A stretch of 64,000 nucleotides of DNA from Collinsella sp. AF08-23 (GCF_003479805.1 NZ_QUHV01000004.1:9442-73441); one strand, 5' to 3'; positions 18,327-27,866 are shown, counted from the first letter of the stretch. Program-made: numbers and translations. Notes: generated by a model not told the origin, from the sequence alone.

Positions 18327-20969
18327 GTGAAGAAGGCCTTCCAGATCTTTAAACGAGACCTCAAGCGGTTACTGCACAATCCCGTGGCGATGGTCATCAC
18401 CATTGGTGTGTGCATCATCCCGTCATTGTACGCCTGGTACAACATCGAGGCGAACTGGGATCCGTACAGTAACACCTCCGGTGTGAAAATCGCCGTCGCC
18501 AACGAGGACGAGGGCGTTGAAAATGAGTTGACGGGGTCGCTCAATGCCGGTGAGCAGACGGTCGAGCAGCTCAAGGAAAACGACGACCTGGGCTGGGTCT
18601 TCACCGATGCGGAAAGCGCGAAAGAGGGCGTGTACAGCGGTGAGTACTACGCCGCGATCGTCATTCCTAAGGACTTCAGCGAAAAGCTCACGAGCATGCT
18701 CACAGGCGACTTTGAGCAGCCCGAGCTCACGTACTACGTGAATGAGAAGAAAAACGCCATTGCCCCCAAGGTGACCGATACGGGTGCCGAGACCATCGAG
18801 GAGCAGCTGAACGAGACCTTTGTCGCAACGGTCAGCAGCACGCTTGTCGAGCAGGCGCAAAAGCTCGGGGTCGATGTGGACGCGGCGGGGGAGCGCGCGG
18901 AGCAGGGCGTGCTCGCGAATGTCTCCGATTCCGTCGACGCCCTGCAGCGTGTGCGCGAAGGCCTTGGCGGCATGGCGACTACCATCGACGACGCCAAGGT
19001 TGCCGCAACGAGTGCCAAGAGCTCGCTGGCCGGCATGAACGCCGAGACGCCTGCGCTTGTCGATGCGCTCGACAAGGGACACCAGCTCCTGGGCACAACA
19101 CGTTCGGCCGCGGGCGAGTTCCACACCGCGCTGTCGACCGCCCTCGCCAACGGAGCGACCCAGCTGGGCACGGCTTCGTCGAAGGCGGACGCCGCCGTTG
19201 GTTCAATGGCGGGCGCCGTCTCGGCTGCTAAGACCAAGATCGACATATCGCTCTCCAACTTCCAAGCCGTGATCGATTCCAATTCGCGCGCCCTCGAGGC
19301 CCTGCGCAACCTCAACAACTCGGCTTTGGGCTCAAACGGCGATATCGAGGCCTTCATCCACGACCTTGAGAACCAAAATGCCGGTCTGCAGTCTGCCAAA
19401 GACGCGCTGCAGACGCAGAGCGATGCACTCGGCCAAGACGTCGATGCCGCGACCACCGCGACGGACGCTATCAACACCGCCGTGCAGGGCAGCGTCGAGA
19501 ACCTGGGCAAGACCCAGCAGACCCTCAACTCCAGCGTCATTCCCCAACTGAGCGCGGGCCTCGATGCGTTCTCGAACGTCTCGGGCGACCTGTCGGGCGT
19601 CGTGACGAGCCTCACCCCCACCATCGCGCAGTCCATGGGCCTACTTGACCAGCTGAACGCCATGCTCGACCAGACCAAGAGCGCGCTGGCGAGCAGCGAT
19701 GAAACGCTGGCCGACCTGCAGGCTACGCTTGAGACGGTCAAGACCGACATCGTCGCGCTGCGCAGCTCCGAGGCAACACGCGAGCTCGCGAACCTGCTCG
19801 ATATGGACCCCGCTAACATCGCGGATTTCATGTCCGCCCCGGTGACCCTCACCACTAAGGCCGTGTATCCGGTCGAGAACTACGGTTCGGGCGTCACGCC
19901 GTTCTACACGAACCTGGCTCTGTGGGTGGGTGGCTTTGTGCTCATCGCCATCTTCAAGCTTGAGGTTGACACCGAGGGTGTGGGCCAAATCACGGCCAAC
20001 CAAGGGTATTTTGGCCGCTGGATGCTCATGGTCCTGCTCGGCTTCGTGCAGTCGATCATCGTGTGCGTGGGCGACTTGGTGCTAGGGATCCAGTGCAGCC
20101 ATCCCGTGTTGTTCGTGATTGCGGGCGTGTTCACCTCGTTCGTCTACGTGAACATCATTTACGCGCTGTCGATCGCGTTCAAGCATATCGGCAAAGCCAT
20201 CGGCGTCATCCTCGTCATTGTGCAGATCCCGGGTTCCTCAGGCATGTACCCCATCGAGATGATGCCCGACTTCTTCCAGGCTCTGCACCCGCTGTTGCCC
20301 TTCACCTACGGCATTAACACGATGCGCGAGACCATCGGCGGCATGTACGGCATGAACTACCTGTTCAACCTGGGCATCCTTGCGGTGTTTTTGGCCGTGG
20401 CGCTCGTGGTGGGCGTATGGCTGAGGCCTAAGCTCCTCAACCTCAACCTGCTGTTCGACCGCCAGCTCTCCGGCACGGGCGTGATGATCTGCGAGCGCGA
20501 CGACATGCCGCGCGAGCGGTTCTCCGTGCGCAACGCCGTGCGGGCGCTGTTTGACACGGAGGCGTATCGTCGCGAGATCCTCGAGCGCGGCGCGCGCTTC
20601 GAGCACCGGTACCCGCGGCTTATCAAAGCGGGCTTCTGCCTGGTGCTTGGTCTGCCCGTGCTGCTGTTCGTGCTCACGGCAACGCTTGACCTCGACATCG
20701 ACGGCAAACTCGTGATGCTCGTGCTGTGGATCGTTGCCATCATCGTGGCGGATGCCTACATGATCTTTATCGAGTACCTGCGCGAAAGCCTGAATTCACA
20801 GGCGCGTATGACCTCGCTGCCCGATGACGAGCTGCGCGAGGAGCTGGGCCGCAGCATCGCGCGCGGGGTGCCGGCGCGCGCCGCAGGGGCGAGCCCGGAT
20901 CGCGGCCTCACCGGCAGAACTCCTGCACACATCACCAACGGAGACGCCCCGAAGGGAGGCGAGGAGTAG
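18327..20969 (+). CDS. YhgE/Pip-family membrane protein (880 aa)
   Basis: Large membrane protein of the YhgE/Pip family, linked in other bacteria to phage adsorption and to type VII-like secretion; its precise role is unknown. One N-terminal helix (about residues 20-37, 'VAMVITIGVCIIPSLYAWYN') is followed by 'NWDPYSNTSGVKIAVANEDEG', the family signature. A long Ala/Ser/Thr-rich extracytoplasmic coiled-coil region spans about 150-500. Five or so ABC-2-type helices span about 525-710. Unlike its neighbour it has a C-terminal extension with two more helices ('AGFCLVLGLPVLLFVLTATL' and 'LVMLVLWIVAIIVADAYMIF') and a charged tail. Starts with GTG after AAAGGG; a TATAGT -10-like sequence lies at 18277. 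Its stop directly abuts the next ATG. Confidence 0.88.
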   Translation: MKKAFQIFKRDLKRLLHNPVAMVITIGVCIIPSLYAWYNIEANWDPYSNTSGVKIAVANEDEGVENELTGSLNAGEQTVEQLKENDDLGWVFTDAESAKEGVYSGEYYAAIVIPKDFSEKLTSMLTGDFEQPELTYYVNEKKNAIAPKVTDTGAETIEEQLNETFVATVSSTLVEQAQKLGVDVDAAGERAEQGVLANVSDSVDALQRVREGLGGMATTIDDAKVAATSAKSSLAGMNAETPALVDALDKGHQLLGTTRSAAGEFHTALSTALANGATQLGTASSKADAAVGSMAGAVSAAKTKIDISLSNFQAVIDSNSRALEALRNLNNSALGSNGDIEAFIHDLENQNAGLQSAKDALQTQSDALGQDVDAATTATDAINTAVQGSVENLGKTQQTLNSSVIPQLSAGLDAFSNVSGDLSGVVTSLTPTIAQSMGLLDQLNAMLDQTKSALASSDETLADLQATLETVKTDIVALRSSEATRELANLLDMDPANIADFMSAPVTLTTKAVYPVENYGSGVTPFYTNLALWVGGFVLIAIFKLEVDTEGVGQITANQGYFGRWMLMVLLGFVQSIIVCVGDLVLGIQCSHPVLFVIAGVFTSFVYVNIIYALSIAFKHIGKAIGVILVIVQIPGSSGMYPIEMMPDFFQALHPLLPFTYGINTMRETIGGMYGMNYLFNLGILAVFLAVALVVGVWLRPKLLNLNLLFDRQLSGTGVMICERDDMPRERFSVRNAVRALFDTEAYRREILERGARFEHRYPRLIKAGFCLVLGLPVLLFVLTATLDLDIDGKLVMLVLWIVAIIVADAYMIFIEYLRESLNSQARMTSLPDDELREELGRSIARGVPARAAGASPDRGLTGRTPAHITNGDAPKGGEE

Positions 20970-23180
20970 ATGAAGAAGATCATTGCCCTGCTCAAGCAGG
21001 ATCTCTCGAGGGTGCGCGGCAGCGTGGTCGCATGCATCGTCGCGGTGGGTCTCGTGATTGTGCCCACCCTTTACGCCTGGTTTAACATTGCGGGCAGCTG
21101 GGATCCTTACGGAAACACGGGCAATCTCAAAGTCGCGGTGGCGAATTCGGACGAGGGCTATCTGAGCGATCTCATTCCCGTGCGCGTGAACATCGGCGAC
21201 ACGGTCGTCTCGTCGCTACGTGAGAACGACAACATTGACTGGGTCTTCGTCAAGGAGGGCGAGGCGGTCGAGGGCGTGCGCTCCGGCGAGTACTATGCAG
21301 CCGTCGTGATTCCCGAGGATTTCAGCTCTCGCATGATGACGGTCTTTTCGAGCGATGCCGAGCACGCCGAGATCGTGTACTACGAGAACCAAAAGGCCAA
21401 CGCCATCGCGCCCCGCGTGACCGACAAGGCCGCGAGTACGGTGCGCAAGCAGATCGACGAGACGTTCGCCGAGACTATCAGCGAGGTGGGACTGGCCACC
21501 ACGTCGAGCCTGCTCGATTACCTGGACGGCGATCAAATCGCCAACTACGCGGCGAACCTGAGCAGCACACTCACGGCGGGCATCGAGACGTTGCGCGATG
21601 CGTCCAAGACGGCGACCGAGTTCACGGGGGTCCTGGGCTCCTCCACAGGCCTTTTGGATTCTGCGGGCGACTTGTTGTCTCAGACGGGCGAGGCCAGCTC
21701 GAGTGCCGAGGCACTGGTGAGCGATGCCAAGACGGGCTTTGCCAACATGGATGCCGCTCTCGATGGCGCGGTTGACGCCATCAACGGGGCGCTGGCCGAC
21801 AGCGCGGGTGACTACGAAGCCGCCGCCACGGCCATAGAGAACGCGTTCGCCACCGTGGATGAACACGTGTCGACTACCTGCACGCAGCTGCGTAGTGCCT
21901 CGTCGAAGATAGCGGGGCAGGCGGCGGATGCACGTGCGGTGCAGAAGAAGATCGCCTCCCTTGAGGACAAGGTCGACAGTCTGCCGATATCAGATGCGGC
22001 AAAGGCCGAGCTCATTCAGCAAATCGACATCGTGGCCAACACGGTGGGCAACGTCGCTAACCAGCAGGAACTGCTCGCACAGCACCTCTCGGATGCCGCC
22101 GATTCCCTCGAGGCGGGTGCCACCGACGCTCGCGAGCAGGCAGAAGCCGTCAAGGAAAACCTCGCCTCTGCCAAAAACGACATCGCATCGATCAAGGACT
22201 CCTACAAGGAGACGCTCGAGCAGGAGATCGCGTCGCTCGCCGATGCGGTGGAGAGCGTCGCCAAGAGCAGCGAGGACATGGCGAGCAGTCTGAGCACGAC
22301 CGCCTCCGATCTCTCGACGGCATCCAAGGACCTTTCGAGCGACCTTTCCGATGCGCAAGGCGTGCTTACCAGCGCCGCAATCGACCTGAGTACCTCCGCC
22401 GACGGCCTGCAGGAGCTCAAGGACGGCATCGATGCCGCCGTGGCGTCGGGCGACCTGCAGAAGGTGCGGGACCTCATCGGGTCGGACCCGACATCGCTTG
22501 CCGAGGCCCTCGCCGCCCCGGTGGCCCTCGACCGCCAGGCCGTGTACCACATCGAGAACTACGGCAGCGCCATGGCGCCGTTCTACACTACGCTGTCCAT
22601 CTGGGTCGCGGGCATCGTGCTTGCCGCAATGCTCAAGGCGAACGTGGATGAGCGCGATATCCAAGCGCTCGCGCCGATTCACCTGCACGAGCTCTATCTG
22701 GGACGTTACGCGTTCTTCGCGTTGCTCGCCTTTGCGCAGGCGACGCTCGTGTGTGCCGGCGACCTGATGTTCTTTGGGATCCAGTGTGCCCATCCGCTGC
22801 AGTTCCTCCTCGTGGGCTGGGTTGCCGGGTTCGTGTTCAGCAACATCATCTACACGCTCACGGTGAGTTTTGGCGATATTGGCAAGGCGATCGCCGTTGT
22901 GTTGCTGGTCATGCAGGTGGCCGGCTCAGGCGGTACGTTCCCTATCGAGATGACGGCCGACTTTTTCCAAGGTGTCTATCCGTTCCTACCGTTCACGCAT
23001 GCCATCAACGCGATGCACGCCGCCATGGCCGGAGCCTATGGGATGGAGTATTGGCGTGAACTCGGTGTCTTGGCGTGCTACCTGCTTCCGTCGCTCGCGC
23101 TCGGTCTGGTATTCCGCCGTCCCGTGATTCGCGCGAACCAGTGGATCATCGAGAAGCTCGAGGAGACCAAGCTCATGTAG
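20970..23180 (+). CDS. YhgE/Pip-family membrane protein (736 aa)
   Basis: Second YhgE/Pip protein, 736 aa, beginning at the base after the stop of the first, so the two are coupled and probably form a hetero-complex. Same order: an N-terminal helix ('VACIVAVGLVIVPTLYAWFN'), the signature 'SWDPYGNTGNLKVAVANSDEG', an extracytoplasmic coiled coil rich in Asp, Ala and Ser (about 180-490), then ABC-2-like helices with 'GGTFPIEMTADFFQGVYPFLPFTHAINAM', the family's conserved C-terminal block. It lacks the extra C-terminal helices of its neighbour. Export or cell-envelope function is likely, but no substrate gene is visible nearby. Confidence 0.88.
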   Translation: MKKIIALLKQDLSRVRGSVVACIVAVGLVIVPTLYAWFNIAGSWDPYGNTGNLKVAVANSDEGYLSDLIPVRVNIGDTVVSSLRENDNIDWVFVKEGEAVEGVRSGEYYAAVVIPEDFSSRMMTVFSSDAEHAEIVYYENQKANAIAPRVTDKAASTVRKQIDETFAETISEVGLATTSSLLDYLDGDQIANYAANLSSTLTAGIETLRDASKTATEFTGVLGSSTGLLDSAGDLLSQTGEASSSAEALVSDAKTGFANMDAALDGAVDAINGALADSAGDYEAAATAIENAFATVDEHVSTTCTQLRSASSKIAGQAADARAVQKKIASLEDKVDSLPISDAAKAELIQQIDIVANTVGNVANQQELLAQHLSDAADSLEAGATDAREQAEAVKENLASAKNDIASIKDSYKETLEQEIASLADAVESVAKSSEDMASSLSTTASDLSTASKDLSSDLSDAQGVLTSAAIDLSTSADGLQELKDGIDAAVASGDLQKVRDLIGSDPTSLAEALAAPVALDRQAVYHIENYGSAMAPFYTTLSIWVAGIVLAAMLKANVDERDIQALAPIHLHELYLGRYAFFALLAFAQATLVCAGDLMFFGIQCAHPLQFLLVGWVAGFVFSNIIYTLTVSFGDIGKAIAVVLLVMQVAGSGGTFPIEMTADFFQGVYPFLPFTHAINAMHAAMAGAYGMEYWRELGVLACYLLPSLALGLVFRRPVIRANQWIIEKLEETKLM

Positions 23181-23224
23181 GGGCCGACGGCCGAGCGCAC
23201 GGCGGCGCGGTCTCAGCCGTCGAT

Positions 23225-23374
23225 TGCCGCGAATCGGGCGTTTTTGTAACGAGTTTCCAGAGGGGCCGAGTAGACAGGTGTTTTGGGCTATCGCCAACTG
23301 GGGCTTTGATGCCCAAACCGACCGTCTACCCGGGGCGTCTCGATCTTCGTTACAAAAACGCCCGATTCGCGGCA
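23225..23374. repeat. Dyad-symmetric element, copy D
   Basis: Perfect 28-bp outer arms (23225-23252 and 23347-23374), beginning TGCCGCGAATCGGGCG and ending TTTTTGTAACGA. 17-nt spacers on both sides lead to exact GTAGAC (23270-23275) and GTCTAC (23324-23329). A TTTGGGC/GCCCAAA stem fills the centre. Arms differ in sequence from copies A-C, but the geometry and hexamers match. It lies between the second YhgE gene and the glnA promoter. Confidence 0.85.
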
Positions 23375-23430
23375 TTGCACCTTCTGCCCATGCCCTCATT
23401 TCCAAGGTGCTTTTATGCGGGGGAGTGCCG

Positions 23431-23446
23431 GAAACTCGGACGAAAC
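23431..23446 (+). promoter_or_regulatory. Possible GlnR-type operator upstream of glnA
   Basis: GAAAC at 23431-23435 repeats at 23442-23446, an 11-bp period, in the 57-72-bp region before the glnA start. Actinobacterial GlnR boxes contain GAAAC half-sites with this period. A GlnR-like regulator gene follows glnA, so autoregulated nitrogen control is plausible. Inference only. Confidence 0.4.
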
Positions 23447-23502
23447 ATAACTATGCGAACATGGAGACAATCTGGCATCATCGCATGTGAAAGGGCTCGC
23501 AT

Positions 23503-24840
23503 ATGGACCAGCAGCAGAACATCGATTTCGTCCTGCGCACCGTCGAGGAGCGCGACATCCGCTTCATCCGCCTGTGGTTCACCGACGTGCTCGGCAGGCT
23601 CAAGAGCTTCGCCATCAGCCCCGAGGACCTCGAGGTCGCGTTTGAAGAGGGCATCGGCTTCGACGGTTCCGCCATTGAGGGCTTCACCTCTCCCGACGAG
23701 GCGGATATGCTGGCCTTCCCGGATGCCTCCACGTTCCAGATCCTGCCCTGGCGCCCCAAGCACGACGGCGCCGCGCGCATCTTCTGCGATGTCTGCACGC
23801 CCGACCGCCAGCTGTTCGCTGGCGATTCGCGCGAGTGCCTGCGCCGCATGTTCTATCGTGCGGAGAAGCTCGGCTACATCATGAATGTGGGCGCCGAGCT
23901 CGAGTTCTACTATTTCCCCGACGAGCACACACCCGAGCCCATGGACAAGGTTGGCTACTTTGACCTCACGCCGTCGGATTCCGCGCGCGACCTGCGCCGT
24001 TCCACCGTGCTCATGCTCGAGAAGATGAGCATCCCGGTCGAGTACACCTTCCACAGCTCCGGCCGCTCGCAGCACGGCATTTCCATGCGTCACGCCGAGG
24101 CACTCACCATGTCCGATGCCATCATGACGGCCAAGCACGTCATTCGCACCTGCGCCTACGAGTCGGGCATCCACGCCTCTTTCATGCCCAAGCCCATCGC
24201 CAAGGGCTCGTCCTCGGCGATGCTGCTTCACCAGTCCCTGTTTGACCGTGAGGGCAACAACGTCTTTTGGGGTGACGACGCCAAGAACCACCTGTCGCCT
24301 ATTGCCAAGAGCTACATGGCCGGTATCTTGGCGCATGCCTCCGAAATCAGCGCCATCACCAACCCCACGGTGAATTCCTACAAGCGCCTCTCCGCCGGCG
24401 TGGGTAACGGCCCGCGGTATGCAACGTGGGGCATGCGCAACCGCTCCGCTATGATCCGCGTGCCCATCTACAAGCCGGGCAAGCAGGTTGCGGCCCGCAT
24501 TGAGCTTCGCAGCCCCGACCCGATGGCCAATCCGTATCTGGTGAACACCGTCACGCTGGCAGCCGGACTCGACGGCATCAAGCGCGGACTCGAACTGCCC
24601 GAGGAGGCGACCTCCGATCTGTTGCGTCTGCCCGAGAGCGAGCTGCGCGCCCGCGGCATCGAGCCGCTGCCGAGAAACCTCGACGAGGCGCTCGACGTCT
24701 TTGAAAGCTCCGATTTCATGAAAGACGCCCTCGGCGAGCACATCCATGCATTCTTCCTCAAGAAGAAGCGCGACGAGTGGAATCGCTTCAACGCCACAGT
24801 GACCGAGTGGGAGCTCGATCACTATCTCGCCAATTCATAG
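23503..24840 (+). CDS. glnA: Type I glutamine synthetase
   Basis: Makes glutamine from glutamate, ammonia and ATP; central to nitrogen assimilation. 445 aa, the short GSI-alpha size. The beta-grasp domain carries 'WFTDVLGRLKSF' and 'GIGFDGSAIEGF'. The catalytic barrel shows 'AELEFYYFP', 'FHSSGRSQHGISMRHAEAL', 'FMPKPIAKGSSSAMLLHQSLF', 'NPTVNSYKRLSAG' and 'RNRSAMIRVP'. The adenylylation-site region typical of GSI-beta is not evident, so control is more likely transcriptional or by feedback. AAAGGG lies before the ATG. The GlnR-like regulator begins 98 bp downstream on the same strand. Confidence 0.96.
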   Translation: MDQQQNIDFVLRTVEERDIRFIRLWFTDVLGRLKSFAISPEDLEVAFEEGIGFDGSAIEGFTSPDEADMLAFPDASTFQILPWRPKHDGAARIFCDVCTPDRQLFAGDSRECLRRMFYRAEKLGYIMNVGAELEFYYFPDEHTPEPMDKVGYFDLTPSDSARDLRRSTVLMLEKMSIPVEYTFHSSGRSQHGISMRHAEALTMSDAIMTAKHVIRTCAYESGIHASFMPKPIAKGSSSAMLLHQSLFDREGNNVFWGDDAKNHLSPIAKSYMAGILAHASEISAITNPTVNSYKRLSAGVGNGPRYATWGMRNRSAMIRVPIYKPGKQVAARIELRSPDPMANPYLVNTVTLAAGLDGIKRGLELPEEATSDLLRLPESELRARGIEPLPRNLDEALDVFESSDFMKDALGEHIHAFFLKKKRDEWNRFNATVTEWELDHYLANS

Positions 24841-24938
24841 GGAGTGGGGCCTCGGTCGGTGATCCTTGCCCGAATATCACCGCCATGTACGTGCTCGACC
24901 TGCCTATTTGTTATGATGATGCCGTCGGAGGTGTGAAT

Positions 24939-25601
24939 ATGTCCGAAAAGTCTGTGCTATTCATGGCGCGTACCACGCGACTTCATGATTTCGTCCGAAC
25001 ACTCGCCTCGTCCTTAGGTGTCGAGGTGCATATTGCGACCCCAGATTCGCCTGCCGTAGCGCATGATTTCGACCTCCTTATTCTCGATGGCGATGGGGTG
25101 CGTTCCGATCGCGTCGATGCCATGGCAAAGTGGCTCGAGCAGCGCGGCGGTGTGCCCATGCTTCTCATGATGGATGAGGAGAACCTCTCCGACCTGCATC
25201 TTCCCTCTCATGTCCGCTCCGATTTCATTTGCTCGGGTGCAAGTGACGCCGAGCTTGAAGCGCGCGCCCGCCAGCTTTTGGGCGATGGCGAGACCGTCGC
25301 GGTCGACGAAGTCCTCACCGTGGACAACCTCACGATCAACCTTGCCACCTACCAGGTATCGCTCGACGGCGAGCCGGTTGACCTCACGCTTATGGAATAC
25401 TCGTTGCTCAGCTTTCTGGCAACGCATCCCAACCGTGCGTACAGCCGCGAAGTGCTGCTGCATCGCGTGTGGGGCTTCGAGTATTGCGGAGGAACGCGTA
25501 CGGTCGATGTCCATATCCGTCGAATCCGCAGCAAGGTGGGTCCGCAGATCGCCGGTCACATCTCCACGGTTCGTGGTGTGGGCTACCTGTTTAAGGAATA
25601 A
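24939..25601 (+). CDS. GlnR-like orphan response regulator
   Basis: A 220-aa OmpR-family DNA-binding protein with an atypical receiver. The acidic pair after the first strand is absent ('LFMARTTRLHDF'). An Asp remains in 'LLILDGDGV', but the Thr/Ser and Lys switch residues are missing ('LLMMDEEN', 'DFICSGASD'), so aspartate phosphorylation is unlikely. The C-terminal winged helix is normal: 'LTLMEYSLLSFLATHPNRAYSREVLLHRVWG' ... 'TVDVHIRRIRSK' ... 'VRGVGYLF'. Actinobacterial GlnR proteins share this non-phosphorylated design. The ATG follows CGGAGG; the 54-residue upstream extension is rejected. With glnA immediately upstream, a nitrogen-metabolism regulator is the best guess. Confidence 0.75.
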   Translation: MSEKSVLFMARTTRLHDFVRTLASSLGVEVHIATPDSPAVAHDFDLLILDGDGVRSDRVDAMAKWLEQRGGVPMLLMMDEENLSDLHLPSHVRSDFICSGASDAELEARARQLLGDGETVAVDEVLTVDNLTINLATYQVSLDGEPVDLTLMEYSLLSFLATHPNRAYSREVLLHRVWGFEYCGGTRTVDVHIRRIRSKVGPQIAGHISTVRGVGYLFKE

Positions 25602-25611
25602 CGTGTGCGCC

Positions 25612-25643
25612 GGGGCGCGGGCCGAAGGGCACGCGCCCCTTTT
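25612..25643 (+). terminator. Intrinsic terminator after the GlnR-like gene
   Basis: GGGGCGCG (25612-25619) pairs with CGCGCCCC (25632-25639), followed by TTTT. Confidence 0.7.
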
Positions 25644-25809
25644 CATGCGCGTTGCCTTTTCGCGCCGTGGGTTGCGTATATTGCGCTCCGAGTGCCTTTC
25701 GAAAGACTTAATGGTACTTACAACTTGATTAAAGTCCGCGACTCTCGGGGGGTTGAACCTCGTATTTGGGGTACAACGTTTGAGATTAAAAGCGTTGAAA
25801 GGAACTTCC

Positions 25810-27150
25810 ATGATTGATGACAAGACTCCGCAGCGCCCAGACGGCCTTGCGGGGGATGAGCCGCATTCCGCTTCGCACTCCGAGCCAACGGTGGAGACCA
25901 CCGTCATGCCCGCGATGCATACCGAAACGCGTACCGTGGTGAAGACCAAGAGCCGCAAGCTCCCGATCTTCCTTGCATCCCTGCTTGGTCTTGCCGTAGG
26001 ATCCGTGCTCGTGATCGCGCTTGTGATGTCCGGCGCATTCCGCATTACGGGCACCAATGTGGAGTCTGCTGCCAGTGGTGCCACGCAGACTATCGAGATC
26101 GATCCCGAGGACACCACGCTTTCGGAGGCCGTTGCCGCCAAGGCTCTGCCATCTGTGGTGTCGATCACCGCTCAGGGCGAGACCGAGGACTCCGGCGGCA
26201 TCGGTAGCGGCGTGATTCTCGACACCGACGGCAACATTCTCACGAACTACCACGTAATTGAGGGTGCGTCCGCATTGGTGGTGCGCACGGACAGTGGTGA
26301 CAGCTATGAGGCCGAGGTTGTGGGCACGGACGAGTCGAGCGACCTCGCCGTGATTCGCCTCCAGGATGCCGAGAGCGCCGATCTCACGCCCATTGACCTC
26401 GCCGACTCCGATGATCTCACCGTGGGTGAGTGGGTTATGGCAATCGGTAGCCCCTTTGGCAACGAGCAGTCCGTCTCGACGGGTATCGTCTCCGCTTTGT
26501 ACCGTTCCACCGCACTTCAGAGCACGAGCGGCACCTCCATCTACGCCAACATGATCCAGACCGACGCCGCCATCAACCCCGGTAACTCCGGTGGCGCTCT
26601 CGTGAACGACGAGGGCAAGCTCATCGGCATCAATTCCGTGATTGAGTCTTATTCTGGCTCGAGCTCTGGCGTGGGCTTTGCCATTCCGGTGAATTACGCC
26701 ATCAACATCGCGAATCAGATCATCGCCGGCGAAACGCCTGTTCATCCGTACCTGGGCGCCTCGCTTATGAGTGTGAACGCCTATAACGCGCGTCAGAACA
26801 ACCTTGCAGTCGATAGCGGCGCCTATGTTGCCGAGGTCACTGCTGATGGTCCTGCCGCAACTGCGGGGATTGAAGCAGGCGACATCGTGACGGCGGTGGA
26901 CGGCGAGCCCATCTCTTCCGCCGACGGCCTGATTATCGCCTTGCGTGAGCACGAGGTGGGAGACAAGGTCACTCTCACCGTGATGCGTGGTAAGGACGAG
27001 AAGGAGATCGAGGTTGAACTCGGATCTGACGAGGCATTGCAGGTCGAGCAGCAGGACGCTTCCGACGGCAACGGTTCGAGCGGCGGCATGACCGAGGAGG
27101 AGTTTCTCCGGTATCTCGAGCAGTACATGGGTGGCCGCGGAGGGTTCTAG
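25810..27150 (+). CDS. HtrA-type membrane-anchored serine protease with PDZ domain
   Basis: Envelope quality-control protease of the S1C/HtrA family (446 aa). A cytoplasmic N-terminal tail of about 55 residues precedes one membrane anchor ('IFLASLLGLAVGSVLVIALVM'). The extracytoplasmic trypsin-like domain has the triad His in 'LTNYHVIEG', Asp in 'ESSDLAVIRL' and Ser in 'NPGNSGGAL'. A PDZ domain follows at about 340-425 ('AYVAEVTADGPAATAGIEAGDIVTAVDGEP'). The tail is Gly/Ser-rich. The ATG at 25810 follows GAAAGGA; the upstream extension lacks a ribosome site. No sensor gene is adjacent. Confidence 0.92.
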   Translation: MIDDKTPQRPDGLAGDEPHSASHSEPTVETTVMPAMHTETRTVVKTKSRKLPIFLASLLGLAVGSVLVIALVMSGAFRITGTNVESAASGATQTIEIDPEDTTLSEAVAAKALPSVVSITAQGETEDSGGIGSGVILDTDGNILTNYHVIEGASALVVRTDSGDSYEAEVVGTDESSDLAVIRLQDAESADLTPIDLADSDDLTVGEWVMAIGSPFGNEQSVSTGIVSALYRSTALQSTSGTSIYANMIQTDAAINPGNSGGALVNDEGKLIGINSVIESYSGSSSGVGFAIPVNYAINIANQIIAGETPVHPYLGASLMSVNAYNARQNNLAVDSGAYVAEVTADGPAATAGIEAGDIVTAVDGEPISSADGLIIALREHEVGDKVTLTVMRGKDEKEIEVELGSDEALQVEQQDASDGNGSSGGMTEEEFLRYLEQYMGGRGGF

Positions 27151-27481
27151 CGCCTGCCCCCCGGTATGGCCCTCGTGGCGATGCGATACTGTAGTGCCAC
27201 AATGGCGGGTACGCTCCAACTGGGGGCGCGCCCGCTTTTACATAGAGGGCGATGGCAGAACGGGGAACGGCAACGGGGGACGCCGACGGCGTTCGCGGCG
27301 AGCTGGTTTGGCGCACATCGACGCATCTGCGAATCTGCGGAGGATGACCCTCTACGGCTGAGTGCGGAACGGCACATGGGGGAGCGTGGTATAGTGTCTC
27401 CACACGCGGGCGCGATGCCCGTGAACAACGAATGACGCGCGGCGGCGGAGTGCGCAGCTGCGTTTGGAGAAGGGACTGCAC
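27151..27481. other. 331-bp intergenic region before the NifU-like gene
   Basis: No coding sequence, tRNA or strong hairpin is seen here. -10-like hexamers occur at 27185-27190 (GATACT) and 27390-27395 (TATAGT), neither with a convincing -35. The second would give a short leader of about 80 nt to the NifU-like gene. Confidence 0.4.
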
Positions 27482-27763
27482 ATGGCGGTGAACGAACAGC
27501 TGCTGCTTGAAGTGCTCGAGCAGATTCGACCCAACTTGCAGGCCGATGGCGGCGACATGGCATATGTGGGCGTGACTGAGGATGGCGTGGTGCAGCTTGA
27601 GCTGCAGGGCGCCTGCGCAGGTTGCCCCATGAGCTCGCTCACCTTGTCGATGGGCATCGAGCGCATCCTCAAGGAGCACGTGCCCGGTGTGACTCGCGTT
27701 GAGCAGGTGGGTGGCGGCGCCGATGCGGCCAACGACCTGTACGACGAGTACGCTCCGTTCTAG
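27482..27763 (+). CDS. NifU C-terminal-domain Fe-S scaffold protein
   Basis: A 93-aa protein consisting only of the NifU C-terminal (Nfu) domain. 'LEQIRPNLQADGGDM' and the cluster-binding 'GACAGCPMSSLTLSMGIE' with CxxC are diagnostic. It probably assembles or carries [4Fe-4S] clusters to target enzymes in the cytoplasm; the endonuclease III gene nearby encodes one possible client. GAGAAGGG precedes the ATG. A terminator follows directly. Confidence 0.9.
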   Translation: MAVNEQLLLEVLEQIRPNLQADGGDMAYVGVTEDGVVQLELQGACAGCPMSSLTLSMGIERILKEHVPGVTRVEQVGGGADAANDLYDEYAPF

Positions 27764-27772
27764 GGTTTGCAC

Positions 27773-27813
27773 AAGGGTCCCGAAGGCGCCGCCCGTCGGG
27801 ACCCTTTCTTTTC
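27773..27813 (+). terminator. Intrinsic terminator after the NifU-like gene
   Basis: AAGGGTCCCGA (27773-27783) pairs exactly with TCGGGACCCTT (27796-27806), followed by TCTTTTCC. Confidence 0.8.
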
Positions 27814-27866
27814 CGTTCGCGCGCCGGGCATGCGTCTCGGCGCGTATCTCATAGGAGTGGCCATTC

